Shown here one piece after another: positions 47,585 to 55,107 of a stretch of DNA of 64,000 bases. The stretch spans positions 1 to 64,000 of the forward strand of contig CAAGEG010000050.1 in NCBI GenBank assembly GCA_900768785.1. Direction: 5' to 3'. The DNA is from an uncultured Prevotella sp. Its GTDB lineage: Bacteria > Bacteroidota > Bacteroidia > Bacteroidales > Bacteroidaceae. Position numbers and translations under genes: made by a program. Position 1 is the first letter of the stretch. Each line of letters starts with the position of its first letter. The notes under the pieces were generated by a model. It did no database searches. It was not told the DNA's origin and saw nothing but the letters and a program-made list of their open reading frames with translations.

Positions 47585-48856
47585 TTATCTTATTATTGTT
47601 TGTTCACGATCCGGACCTATGGATATGATAGCTATCGGTGTTTCGAGTTGTTCTTCAAGGAATTTTATGTAGTTTTTAAATTCTTCGGGGAACTGTTCCT
47701 CGCTTGTTATTTTTGTCATATCTGTTTTCCACCCTTTCATCTCTGTGTATATGGGTGTTATTCCGTCTTCTATGTTGTATGGGAAGTCTTCCATGCGTTT
47801 GCCGTCACGTTCATAAGCCACGCAGGCTTTGATGGTGTCGAATGTGTCGAGCACATCGCTTTTCATCATAATGAGTTTTGTCACCCCGTTAACCATTATG
47901 GAGTATCTTAGAGCGACGAGGTCTATCCATCCGCATCGGCGTTCTCTTCCTGTGACAGCTCCATATTCGTGTCCTATGGCGCGTATCTTGTCGCCTGTTT
48001 CGTCGAAGAGTTCTGTTGGGAATGGTCCTGCACCTACGCGTGTACAATAGGCCTTCATTATGCCGAACACGTCTCCTATTTTGTTAGGTCCTATACCGAG
48101 TCCTACACATGCTCCTGCGCATATTGTGTTTGATGAGGTTACGAACGGATAACTGCCGAAGTCGACATCGAGCATTGTGCCTTGTGCTCCTTCGCAGAGT
48201 ATGCTTTTGCCTTCTTTGAGGTGTTTGTTTATTACGTGTTCTGAGTCTATGATGTTGAATTGCTTGATATATTCTATTCCTTCAAGCCATTTCTTTTCTA
48301 CGTCGCTAATGTCGTAGTCGGTGTATCCCATAGATTGGAGCATCTTTTCGTGTCTTGCTTTGTGTGCGGCATATTTTTCGCTGAAGTTTTCAAATATGTC
48401 ACCCACTCTTAGTCCGTTTCTTGATACTTTGTCGGTGTAGGTCGGTCCGATTCCTTTGCCTGTGGTGCCTACTTTGTTCTTGCCTTTTGCTGCTTCGTAA
48501 GCTGCATCGAGCACTCTGTGTGTGGGCATTATGAGGTGGGCTTTCTTTGATATGCAGAGTCTTTCTTTGAGGTTGTGCCCGCTTTTTTCAAGGTCTTTGG
48601 CTTCGTCCATAAAGAGGTCGGGTGCGAGAACCACGCCGTTGCCGATGATGTTTGTCTTGCCTCCTTGAAAAATGCCTGAGGGTATGCTTCTTAGTACATA
48701 TTTTTCGCCTTCAAACTCAAGGGTGTGTCCTGCGTTGGGACCGCCTTGAAATCTTGCTATTACGTCGTATTGTGGTGTGAGGACATCCACTACTTTGCCT
48801 TTTCCTTCATCTCCCCATTGGAGTCCGAGCAATACGTCAACTTTGCCTTGTTTCAT
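47585..48856 (-). CDS. purA: Adenylosuccinate synthase
   Basis: 423 residues. GTP-binding start VLLGLQWGDEGKGKVVD, GGPNAGHT, and AYCTRVGAGPFPTE with GRERRCGWIDLVALRY. It makes adenylosuccinate from IMP and aspartate, the first committed step to AMP. Follows fur by 42 bases, a fur-purA pairing seen in related Bacteroidales. Confidence 0.98.
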   Translation of the reverse strand: MKQGKVDVLLGLQWGDEGKGKVVDVLTPQYDVIARFQGGPNAGHTLEFEGEKYVLRSIPSGIFQGGKTNIIGNGVVLAPDLFMDEAKDLEKSGHNLKERLCISKKAHLIMPTHRVLDAAYEAAKGKNKVGTTGKGIGPTYTDKVSRNGLRVGDIFENFSEKYAAHKARHEKMLQSMGYTDYDISDVEKKWLEGIEYIKQFNIIDSEHVINKHLKEGKSILCEGAQGTMLDVDFGSYPFVTSSNTICAGACVGLGIGPNKIGDVFGIMKAYCTRVGAGPFPTELFDETGDKIRAIGHEYGAVTGRERRCGWIDLVALRYSIMVNGVTKLIMMKSDVLDTFDTIKACVAYERDGKRMEDFPYNIEDGITPIYTEMKGWKTDMTKITSEEQFPEEFKNYIKFLEEQLETPIAIISIGPDREQTIIR

Positions 48857-48898
48857 AATACTTGTTGTTCTGTTATTTGTTTTTGTTATTTGCTTTGT

Positions 48899-49378
48899 TT
48901 ATTCTTTGTTTTTCCTTTTGTTGTTTTTGCGTGTCAGCGCACCTTGACATTTGCTGCATATTCCGTATATGCTGAATGTGTAGTTTTCTTTGCGAAAGCG
49001 TTTTGTACGAACGTTTCTGAATATTTCGTCAACCTCAGGCGATGATATTTTTGTTACTTGTCCGCATAGTGTACACACGCTGTAACAGCCGTCTCCTGTA
49101 AATTCCGCTTTGTATCTTATGGCTTTGTTTATTCGTATTGCGGAGACAAGTTTTATTTCCATAAGCAGGTTCAGGGTGTTGTATATTGTTGCCAGACTTA
49201 CGTGGAAATGGTCTTTTTCCAGGATTGAACTGATATCATCTGTTGTGAAGAATCCTTCAAAACTGTAAGCGGCTTTCAGTATGGCAAACCTTTCGGGGGT
49301 TTTTCTGTATTTGTTCTGTGTCAAATAGTTGAGCAGAATGTTTATTGCCTTTTCTGTTATGTCGCTTGATGTGTCCAT
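48899..49378 (-). CDS. Fur-family metalloregulator
   Basis: 159 residues. Winged helix (KTPERFAILKAAY, VSLATIYNTLNLLMEIKLV) and two CxxC structural-zinc pairs (CTLCGQ and CSKCQG). The metal (Fe, Zn or peroxide-sensing Fe/Mn) cannot be told. A minus-strand TAATTTTG at 49399-49406 is the probable -7 box. The C-terminus ends in a basic KNNKRKNKE tail. Confidence 0.92.
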   Translation of the reverse strand: MDTSSDITEKAINILLNYLTQNKYRKTPERFAILKAAYSFEGFFTTDDISSILEKDHFHVSLATIYNTLNLLMEIKLVSAIRINKAIRYKAEFTGDGCYSVCTLCGQVTKISSPEVDEIFRNVRTKRFRKENYTFSIYGICSKCQGALTRKNNKRKNKE

Positions 49379-49406
49379 GTGTGTTCGCTATTCCTTGACA
49401 AAATTA

Positions 49407-49615
49407 CACAAAATGTATGTAATAAACGAATAAATCGTCAAGAAATGGTGTTGTTTCTTTATAATCGGCAAGTTGAGGGTTTGTTGTGTGGCTTGGTGGT
49501 TGTTTTTGTCTGTTGTCGGTCGTTGGGTTGGCGGTTTGGTGTGTCAAGGTTTTGTTGTGGTTGTGTTGTTTTCGGCGTGCCGTTTTTGTCGGTTGTTGGA
49601 TCGGAGGTTCGGGGT
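49407..49615. other. G/T-skewed intergenic stretch
   Basis: From about 49440 the plus strand is almost all G and T (the minus strand A and C), with a diverged duplication (the 49520s and the 49590s, GTCGGTCGTTGG and GTCGGTTGTTGG). No convincing ORF. Lies between the end of the AlkD-like gene and fur. Confidence 0.5.
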
Positions 49616-50185
49616 TTATTGTCGTGTGTTGTTTTCGGTAAGTCGGTTTATGGCGTTTCCTGCTGCGTGTCTTACGGCTAAATTGTTGTGGTTCAAGGCT
49701 TTCTGTGCTAATGTTTTGAATGTTTCAAATTCGTTGTTTTCAAGCGTGATGCCTTTCATAAACAGTCGTGAAAGTGTCTGATAGCCGCAAATGGTTATAA
49801 TGTCGCTCTTGTCTGTTATCCATTCAAGGGCGTGCTCTTTGGCGTTTTCTATGTGTTGAAACAGCTTCATGGCGGCAATTTCGGCTATCTCTTGGTTGGG
49901 TATCTCGTGTGCCCATGTTTTTGTTTTTTCGTGTGTCATTGTTTCGGGTGGCATCATCATGAGTGCCAGTATCTTAGACTCGCGAATATCTTCTACCCAT
50001 AACAGTTGTGCGAGTTCGTGGTCTTTGCCGTGTTGTTGTGCGTAGGCGGTGAGTTCGGGCAGACTGATGCCCCAAATTATTTTGTATGCGAGTCCTTTGT
50101 TTCTCATCGATTGTGAAACAACGCCGTTCATGTGCAGTCTGTACCATGTTTTCAGCTCTTTCAGTCTGTCGGTTGCCGTTGTCAT
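49616..50185 (-). CDS. AlkD-like DNA alkylation repair protein (HEAT-repeat)
   Basis: 189 residues, all helical with repeats (LWVEDIRESKILALMMM, WITDKSDIITICGYQTLSRLF, NNLAVRHAAGNAINR). Resembles bacterial AlkC/AlkD-type HEAT-repeat glycosylases. Shorter than AlkD, so it may be a related but non-catalytic protein. 31 bases after the M49 peptidase gene. Confidence 0.75.
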   Translation of the reverse strand: MTTATDRLKELKTWYRLHMNGVVSQSMRNKGLAYKIIWGISLPELTAYAQQHGKDHELAQLLWVEDIRESKILALMMMPPETMTHEKTKTWAHEIPNQEIAEIAAMKLFQHIENAKEHALEWITDKSDIITICGYQTLSRLFMKGITLENNEFETFKTLAQKALNHNNLAVRHAAGNAINRLTENNTRQ

Positions 50186-50216
50186 CTGTGTGGGTGTTTA
50201 TATATTATAATATGTG

Positions 50217-52166
50217 TCAATATTCTCTGCTGTATCGCAACATCTGTTCGGTGTAGCTTTCGGTGTAGTCGGGCACAATGTCTGTTATCTTGCCTTTGTC
50301 GTCTCTGACGGCTTTAAGTCGGGGATTTACAAATCCTTTGTATGGCGGGATGTTCAGTTTGTCGTATCTTTCTTTTATTTCTTTGTGTAGTTCGGGGTCT
50401 GTTTTCACGGCGTATCTCTCTACGATATCTTTTGCTGCCTGATAGTCGCCTTCGCTCTTAATGCGCTGTATTTCAGCCAATAGCTGTGCAAACAGGTCTC
50501 TTAGTTTTTCATAGTCGTTGATTTTTACAAAGGTTTTGCCGTTTTTGCGAACAAGTTCTACTATGTTGTTTTTCTTGCCTTGTTCGTAACACCGGTGGGC
50601 TATGAGTGCTCTGTTTCTCATGTGGGCTTCTTCTATGTCTTGTCCTATGTTAATGCGAGCCATTTGTGTGAGCAGTCCGTTCATCATATAGGTATAATAT
50701 GTTGCCTTGTATGCTTCTTTGTCGGGCAAGAGTCCCAAGTCGGTGAGTTTTTTGTCGGCGCAGTAGTATAGTCCGAATAGGTCGGCGCGAGCTTCTTCTA
50801 TGGTACTTCCATATGCTTTCAGCGCGTCTTGACTTACGCCTTCAAGCAGTTGTCCGCTACCGTGTCCGAGACATTCGTGCAGGTCGGTGTGGATAATGTC
50901 ACAGAGGTTGCCGTATTTATCTATGAGACAGCGTGTTTCGTTGTCTATGACAAATTCTTCAAGAAAGCCGTTGCCACGTGCAGCTTCGTTATATGCGTTG
51001 ATGATATTGCTTATAGTAACGCTTTTCGAACCGTGTTGTGCTCTTATCCATTCGGCGTTTGGGAGGTTAATGCCAATGGCGGTAGCGGGATATTCGCCGC
51101 CACCGAGCATGGCGGCACATATAACGTTGGCTGTCACACCTTTAACTTGTTTTTTCTTAAATCTCGGGTCAACGGGTGAGTGGTCTTCAAACCATTGTGC
51201 GTTGTCGCTTATGAGGCGTGTGCGCATGGTGCCTTCTTTGTCTCTGTATTCCACGAGTCCTTCCCATGTGCCTTTAAGTCCTAAGGGGTCGTCGTAGGTT
51301 TCAATAAATCCGTTGATAAAGTCAATGTCGGCTTCGGTTTCTTTTACCCATTCTATGCAGTAGGTGTTGAATGTTCTAAGGTCGCCTGTTGTGTAGTAGT
51401 CTATAAGGTGCTGTATTATAGAGCGTTGGTTGTTGTTTTCGGCTGTTTCTTTTGCTTTTTCAAGCCAATAGATAATGTGTGTTATCTGTTTGCTGTATTT
51501 GCCACCCACTCGCCATGTTTCTTCTTTTATTGTTCCGTTTTCTTTGACAACGGTTGTGTTAAGACCGAGTGAGAGGGGCTCTTTGTCGTTATTGTCTTTC
51601 AGTTGTGCATAGTAGGCTTCTACTTCTGCTTGTGTTACATCCACGAAGAAGTTGCATGCCGAATTTTTAACTATATCTTCGTGGGCTTTTTTTGATACTT
51701 TTACGGGTGCTATGTTTGGGTCGTAAATTATTGGTATTAGCTCTTTTACGAGTTCTTCGTGTGTTTGTTTCTCGCTTAGTGGCAGCTGTTCTTTTTTTAG
51801 TGTGTTTACTGCGTCTGCGAAGAATTGTTTTGTGAAGTTTGGTATAAACTTTTCGCAACCGTAATGATGATATATACCGTTTGAGAACCACACTCTTTTG
51901 AGATAAGTTTCCAGTTGTCGGAAGTTGTCGGTGTTTCTGTCGCCTTCGTAGTGCAGATAGATAGCTTCGAGGGTTTTGCGTATAAGTATGTTCCATTTGC
52001 CGAATTGGTCAAATGTGATGTCTCGTCCTGCGAGTGCAGCTTTGGCGAGATAGTAGGCGAGGGCCTTTTGCTTGAGGGTGAGTTGTTCGAAGTTCTCAAG
52101 TCTATATCTTAGTATTCTTATATCGGCGAAGTCTTCTACGATATATTGAAACTTATCTTCTGTCAT
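50217..52166 (-). CDS. Dipeptidyl-peptidase III-like zinc peptidase (M49)
   Basis: 649 residues. The M49 zinc motif is HECLGH (about residues 427-432) and the second ligand motif EEARAD (about 455-460). It removes dipeptides from the N-terminus of short peptides. No signal peptide is evident, so it is probably cytoplasmic. Lies between the AraC-type gene (13 bases upstream) and the AlkD-like gene. Confidence 0.93.
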   Translation of the reverse strand: MTEDKFQYIVEDFADIRILRYRLENFEQLTLKQKALAYYLAKAALAGRDITFDQFGKWNILIRKTLEAIYLHYEGDRNTDNFRQLETYLKRVWFSNGIYHHYGCEKFIPNFTKQFFADAVNTLKKEQLPLSEKQTHEELVKELIPIIYDPNIAPVKVSKKAHEDIVKNSACNFFVDVTQAEVEAYYAQLKDNNDKEPLSLGLNTTVVKENGTIKEETWRVGGKYSKQITHIIYWLEKAKETAENNNQRSIIQHLIDYYTTGDLRTFNTYCIEWVKETEADIDFINGFIETYDDPLGLKGTWEGLVEYRDKEGTMRTRLISDNAQWFEDHSPVDPRFKKKQVKGVTANVICAAMLGGGEYPATAIGINLPNAEWIRAQHGSKSVTISNIINAYNEAARGNGFLEEFVIDNETRCLIDKYGNLCDIIHTDLHECLGHGSGQLLEGVSQDALKAYGSTIEEARADLFGLYYCADKKLTDLGLLPDKEAYKATYYTYMMNGLLTQMARINIGQDIEEAHMRNRALIAHRCYEQGKKNNIVELVRKNGKTFVKINDYEKLRDLFAQLLAEIQRIKSEGDYQAAKDIVERYAVKTDPELHKEIKERYDKLNIPPYKGFVNPRLKAVRDDKGKITDIVPDYTESYTEQMLRYSREY

Positions 52167-52179
52167 TTATTTGTGGTTT

Positions 52180-52629
52180 TTATTGTTCTGTTTCTTTTGC
52201 TTTTTTCTCTTTTGTCATACGAAGATAAAGCTGAAGATATTGGCGCGGTGTGATTTGAAAGTTTTTATAAAAGGCGGCATAAAAAGGTTGTCGGTGCTTA
52301 AACCCCACAAGTCCGGCTATGTCTTGAACGTTAAGGTTTAATTCTTTAAGTTTCTGTATATATTTGAGTGAAGCTTCAACTCGGCATTTATTGACAAAAG
52401 ACGGAAAGTTCATGCCGTAGCCGAGTTTAATTGCCGCTGCCACATATCGTGTGTTGGTGTTGAGCTCTTTTGCGAGCTGTTCGATTCTATAATTCTCAAC
52501 AAGATATCTTTTTTTCTTGACTATTGTTTCTTTTATTTTTGGTTTTAGTTCCTGAATTCTCTTTTTCGGGATAGTGTTTGTGTACGCTGCCGGTTCTTTT
52601 TCGTTTGGGTGAATTTGATATTTTGCCAT
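52180..52629 (-). CDS. Stand-alone AraC-type helix-turn-helix protein
   Basis: 149 residues: a basic N-terminal tail (1-50) and one AraC DNA-binding domain (RIEQLAKELNTNTRYVAAAIKLGYGMNFPSFVNKCRVEA and NVQDIAGLVGFKHRQPFYAAFYKNFQITPRQYL). No ligand-binding or receiver domain is present, so it may sense nothing itself. Likely co-transcribed with the M49 gene. Confidence 0.85.
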   Translation of the reverse strand: MAKYQIHPNEKEPAAYTNTIPKKRIQELKPKIKETIVKKKRYLVENYRIEQLAKELNTNTRYVAAAIKLGYGMNFPSFVNKCRVEASLKYIQKLKELNLNVQDIAGLVGFKHRQPFYAAFYKNFQITPRQYLQLYLRMTKEKKAKETEQ

Positions 52630-52981
52630 AATCCTGATTGTTTTATTAATGTATCGATTTGCAAATTTACGAAAAACAAAGGAAACGCGAGTTGTTTAAT
52701 AGCTATTTTTGATTTCTGTGGTTTTATTTTTCTTATATATAAATATGTACGAGTACCTTATAATAAATACGATAGTGATATCGTTTGCCAAATGTTTACA
52801 AAACAGCGCTGTTTTTAACGTCTCGTGGAGTGGAAAATCTACATAAATATTACTCATGTGTGAAAATAAGACAAAATGTCATACTGACTGACAAAAAGTC
52901 ACTATAGTTTAATGTGTTGGTGCTTTTTAAAATTCAGGCATGGTGTTTGTTATATTTTATGTATAATCAATTTTTTTTAAT
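52630..52981. other. Left boundary region of the accessory cassette
   Basis: AT-rich and gene-free. Contains a perfect 16-bp palindrome AAAACAGCGCTGTTTT (52800-52815). No obvious attachment-site duplicate of this stretch is seen near 59.1 kb. Promoter elements for the 52982 gene are not clear. Confidence 0.4.
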
Positions 52982-54196
52982 ATGATCATTACCACTATAG
53001 TAGAAAAGAATGAGGAAGGCCTAAAAACAATATTACAGGCCGCAAGTATGTTCTGTGAAGAACGTTATTTATATGCAATTTTTCAAAATAATATGACGAA
53101 AGACGAAGTGGTTCGTCTTACAAGTTTTGTGCGTTCTAAAGAGTCTCAATTCAATTCAGAGATTCTTTCGCTTGCTAAATTCGCCCATAAGTGGCTTGAT
53201 AGCTATGCAACAGATAATAACAGCTGTTTTGATGCTGCTGCAAATATGTTAAATAAAATCAGAGGTGCGATTAGTGGGGCTAAAAAAATTTATAAAAAGT
53301 TTTGCAAAAGAACAAGACGACAGCTTCCAAATGTAAACAACTGTTCTGTGCTTGCGCCATCTGAAAATGTAAACACACGTTCTGTGTTTAAGGCATCTGA
53401 ATTAGCTAACCCTAATTATATTGATGATTTTTTCGGGATCGGCTCGTATGACGCTTGTGTTGCTGATTTATATAAAATACTTGAAATATTTTATCGAGAA
53501 TTTTATTTTAGTTTAACGTTGTGCCGCATGATGTTAAGGTTAGAGGCACAGAAGAGAAATTCGCCTGAAATTATGGATATTTACAATAAAGCCATATGCG
53601 AAATGACTAAAGAGGCGAAAGAATTAATAGAGATTTATAAGGGGGCAGGTATCGAAGTCCCGCTTGATGACTTGAGTAAGGCAATTAGGGATAGTGATGA
53701 CCGACTAATGGTTATTGCAGGCAATTATCATGCGTTGGATAAAACAACAATGAAAATGCATGTTGCTCGGCAGCTTCAGGAGAAAAGTAAATCTACCGGA
53801 CTTACCGTTGATGAACATATTCTGTGGCCCAACCAAACTGACAATGTGATTATTTATCGGAATATGGCTCAACATTACGACGAAATAAGTCCTAAAAACA
53901 AAGATGGGAAACTTAATAGTTACGAAGTGGCTGCTTTCATGAGTTGGACAGGAATTAAAGAGAATGAAAATAAAACTACAACATTTGCGAAATGGCTTAG
54001 AGAAAATTATAGGGGGCAATATGCTCTGCCTGCTGCTAATACATTGAACAAAGCTAAAAACAAAGTAAATTTAAACAATGCAGACAATCATTTTTTGGAT
54101 AAGGGTAGTTTTGATGTAAGATTGGATGAGCTTGCCACTAAGTATAATCACAGCCCAAAAAATATTCTTGACGACGCTTCAATTACTTTTAATTGA
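52982..54196 (+). CDS. Unrecognised 404-residue protein in the accessory cassette
   Basis: No signal peptide or membrane segment; mostly helical. I recognise no family. A 36-base (12-residue) imperfect duplication is visible at 53331-53366 and 53367-53402: NVNNCSVLAPSE then NVNTRSVFKASE. The C-terminal half ends in KLNSYEVAAFMSWTGIKENENKTTTFAKWL and then an Asn/Lys-rich stretch. Its base composition is more AT-rich than the primase-like genes that follow, and it has its own terminator, so it may be an independent insertion. Confidence 0.65.
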   Translation: MIITTIVEKNEEGLKTILQAASMFCEERYLYAIFQNNMTKDEVVRLTSFVRSKESQFNSEILSLAKFAHKWLDSYATDNNSCFDAAANMLNKIRGAISGAKKIYKKFCKRTRRQLPNVNNCSVLAPSENVNTRSVFKASELANPNYIDDFFGIGSYDACVADLYKILEIFYREFYFSLTLCRMMLRLEAQKRNSPEIMDIYNKAICEMTKEAKELIEIYKGAGIEVPLDDLSKAIRDSDDRLMVIAGNYHALDKTTMKMHVARQLQEKSKSTGLTVDEHILWPNQTDNVIIYRNMAQHYDEISPKNKDGKLNSYEVAAFMSWTGIKENENKTTTFAKWLRENYRGQYALPAANTLNKAKNKVNLNNADNHFLDKGSFDVRLDELATKYNHSPKNILDDASITFN

Positions 54197-54221
54197 TAAT
54201 TTGTTTTTTTATTATAGCTAT

Positions 54222-54258
54222 AAGACGGAACATTGAAAGAGTGTTCCGTCTTTTTTTT
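54222..54258 (+). terminator. Intrinsic terminator of the 52982-54196 gene
   Basis: AAGACGGAACA pairs with TGTTCCGTCTT (9-base loop) and is followed by eight T's. Strong. Confidence 0.9.
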
Positions 54259-54285
54259 GATTATGTCATTTGTTTTCTTAGCTGA

Positions 54286-54340
54286 GTGACCAACTGAGTG
54301 ACCAACTGCTTTTTTGCGTGACCAACTGTGTGACCAACAG
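54286..54340 (+). repeat. Four GTGACCAAC direct repeats (iteron-like)
   Basis: GTGACCAACTG or GTGACCAACAG starts at 54286, 54298, 54318 and 54330: two pairs spaced 12 bases, separated by 20. They lie 33 bases upstream of the promoter of the BT4734-type gene. Their reverse complement (GTTGGTCAC) resembles the 9-mer GTTGGCACA inside the DUF3987 gene. Confidence 0.8.
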
Positions 54341-54372
54341 CCTTTCAAAGTGCTCTTGAAGTGAACTAATTG

Positions 54373-54404
54373 TTTGTAATCCAATGTTTTAAGTTCTACC
54401 TTTG
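54373..54404 (+). promoter_or_regulatory. Promoter of the BT4734/DUF3987 genes
   Basis: TTTG (54373-54376), 20 bases, TACCTTTG (54397-54404): an excellent Bacteroidetes consensus. A leader of about 110 nt with an 8-bp inverted repeat GGTGCTAC/GTAGCACC (54450-54457 and 54487-54494) follows. Confidence 0.75.
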
Positions 54405-54522
54405 CCTTAGCTTAGACGGGGAAAATGGTCAAGCGTTGGACCGTAGGCCGGTGCTACTTCCTTAGTCTTTGCGAGGCAGCTTCGGTGTAGCACCTGAAGA
54501 ATATGCCGGAAAGAATATTTAT

Positions 54523-55095
54523 ATGTTAAATATTAGTAAAGCAAAATTCTCGATGTTTAATCCGGGAATTAACAAACCATCGGGGCAAAAGCCCTACATG
54601 CAGGGGACTTTGAGCGACGTCTTCGCTGTGATGAACACTCCCCAGATAGCGCAGCTTACGCGAGAATTACGGGCGCTAAAAGATGAGAAACAACAGAAGC
54701 TCTTTAAGGCTGAAAAACTTCCGTTTGTGACGTTTTCCGGGCAGTTCTCTTATCGTAACACAAAAGGACTGATTGCCCATTCGGGGTTGATGTGTTTTGA
54801 TTTTGACCATCTTTCTAATGACGCTGATGTTCAGCGCGTTAGAAAGGTGCTGCTCGGTGACCCTACGTTTGCGACAGAACTGATGTTCACTTCTCCGCGT
54901 GGGAATGGCGTTAAGTGGGTAACACACATAGACTTAGAGCGCGGCGACCACGCGAAGTGGTATAGGGCGATTCGACAATACCTATTATATAAATATGGTA
55001 TAGAAGCCGACCCGGCCCCTTCGAGTGTGTGTTCGGCGTGTTTCCTGTGCTGGGATGCCGATTTAGTTATAAATAATCAAATATGCGTATTTTAA
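54523..55095 (+). CDS. BT4734/BF3469-family protein (VirE N-terminal domain)
   Basis: 190 residues from the ATG at 54523; the longer frame would need a TTG start inside the leader hairpin. Core: KPYMQGTLSDVFAVMNTPQ, GLMCFDFDHLSNDADVQRVRKVLLGDPTFATELMFTSPRGNGVKWV, ending SSVCSACFLCWDAD. This matches the Bacteroidetes VirE_N/BT4734 domain, which is usually joined to or next to a DUF3987 protein and looks like an archaeo-eukaryotic primase (conserved DFD). It lies 12 bases before the PriCT-DUF3987 gene. Confidence 0.85.
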   Translation: MLNISKAKFSMFNPGINKPSGQKPYMQGTLSDVFAVMNTPQIAQLTRELRALKDEKQQKLFKAEKLPFVTFSGQFSYRNTKGLIAHSGLMCFDFDHLSNDADVQRVRKVLLGDPTFATELMFTSPRGNGVKWVTHIDLERGDHAKWYRAIRQYLLYKYGIEADPAPSSVCSACFLCWDADLVINNQICVF

Positions 55096-55107
55096 AACAA
55101 AAACAAC

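Noticed and set aside
49379..49681. 100-codon frame in the G/T-rich spacer
   Set aside because: Val/Cys/Gly/Phe-rich translation that only reflects base skew.
52800..52815. 16-bp palindrome considered as an attachment site
   Set aside because: No second copy at the right end of the cassette; kept only as a note.
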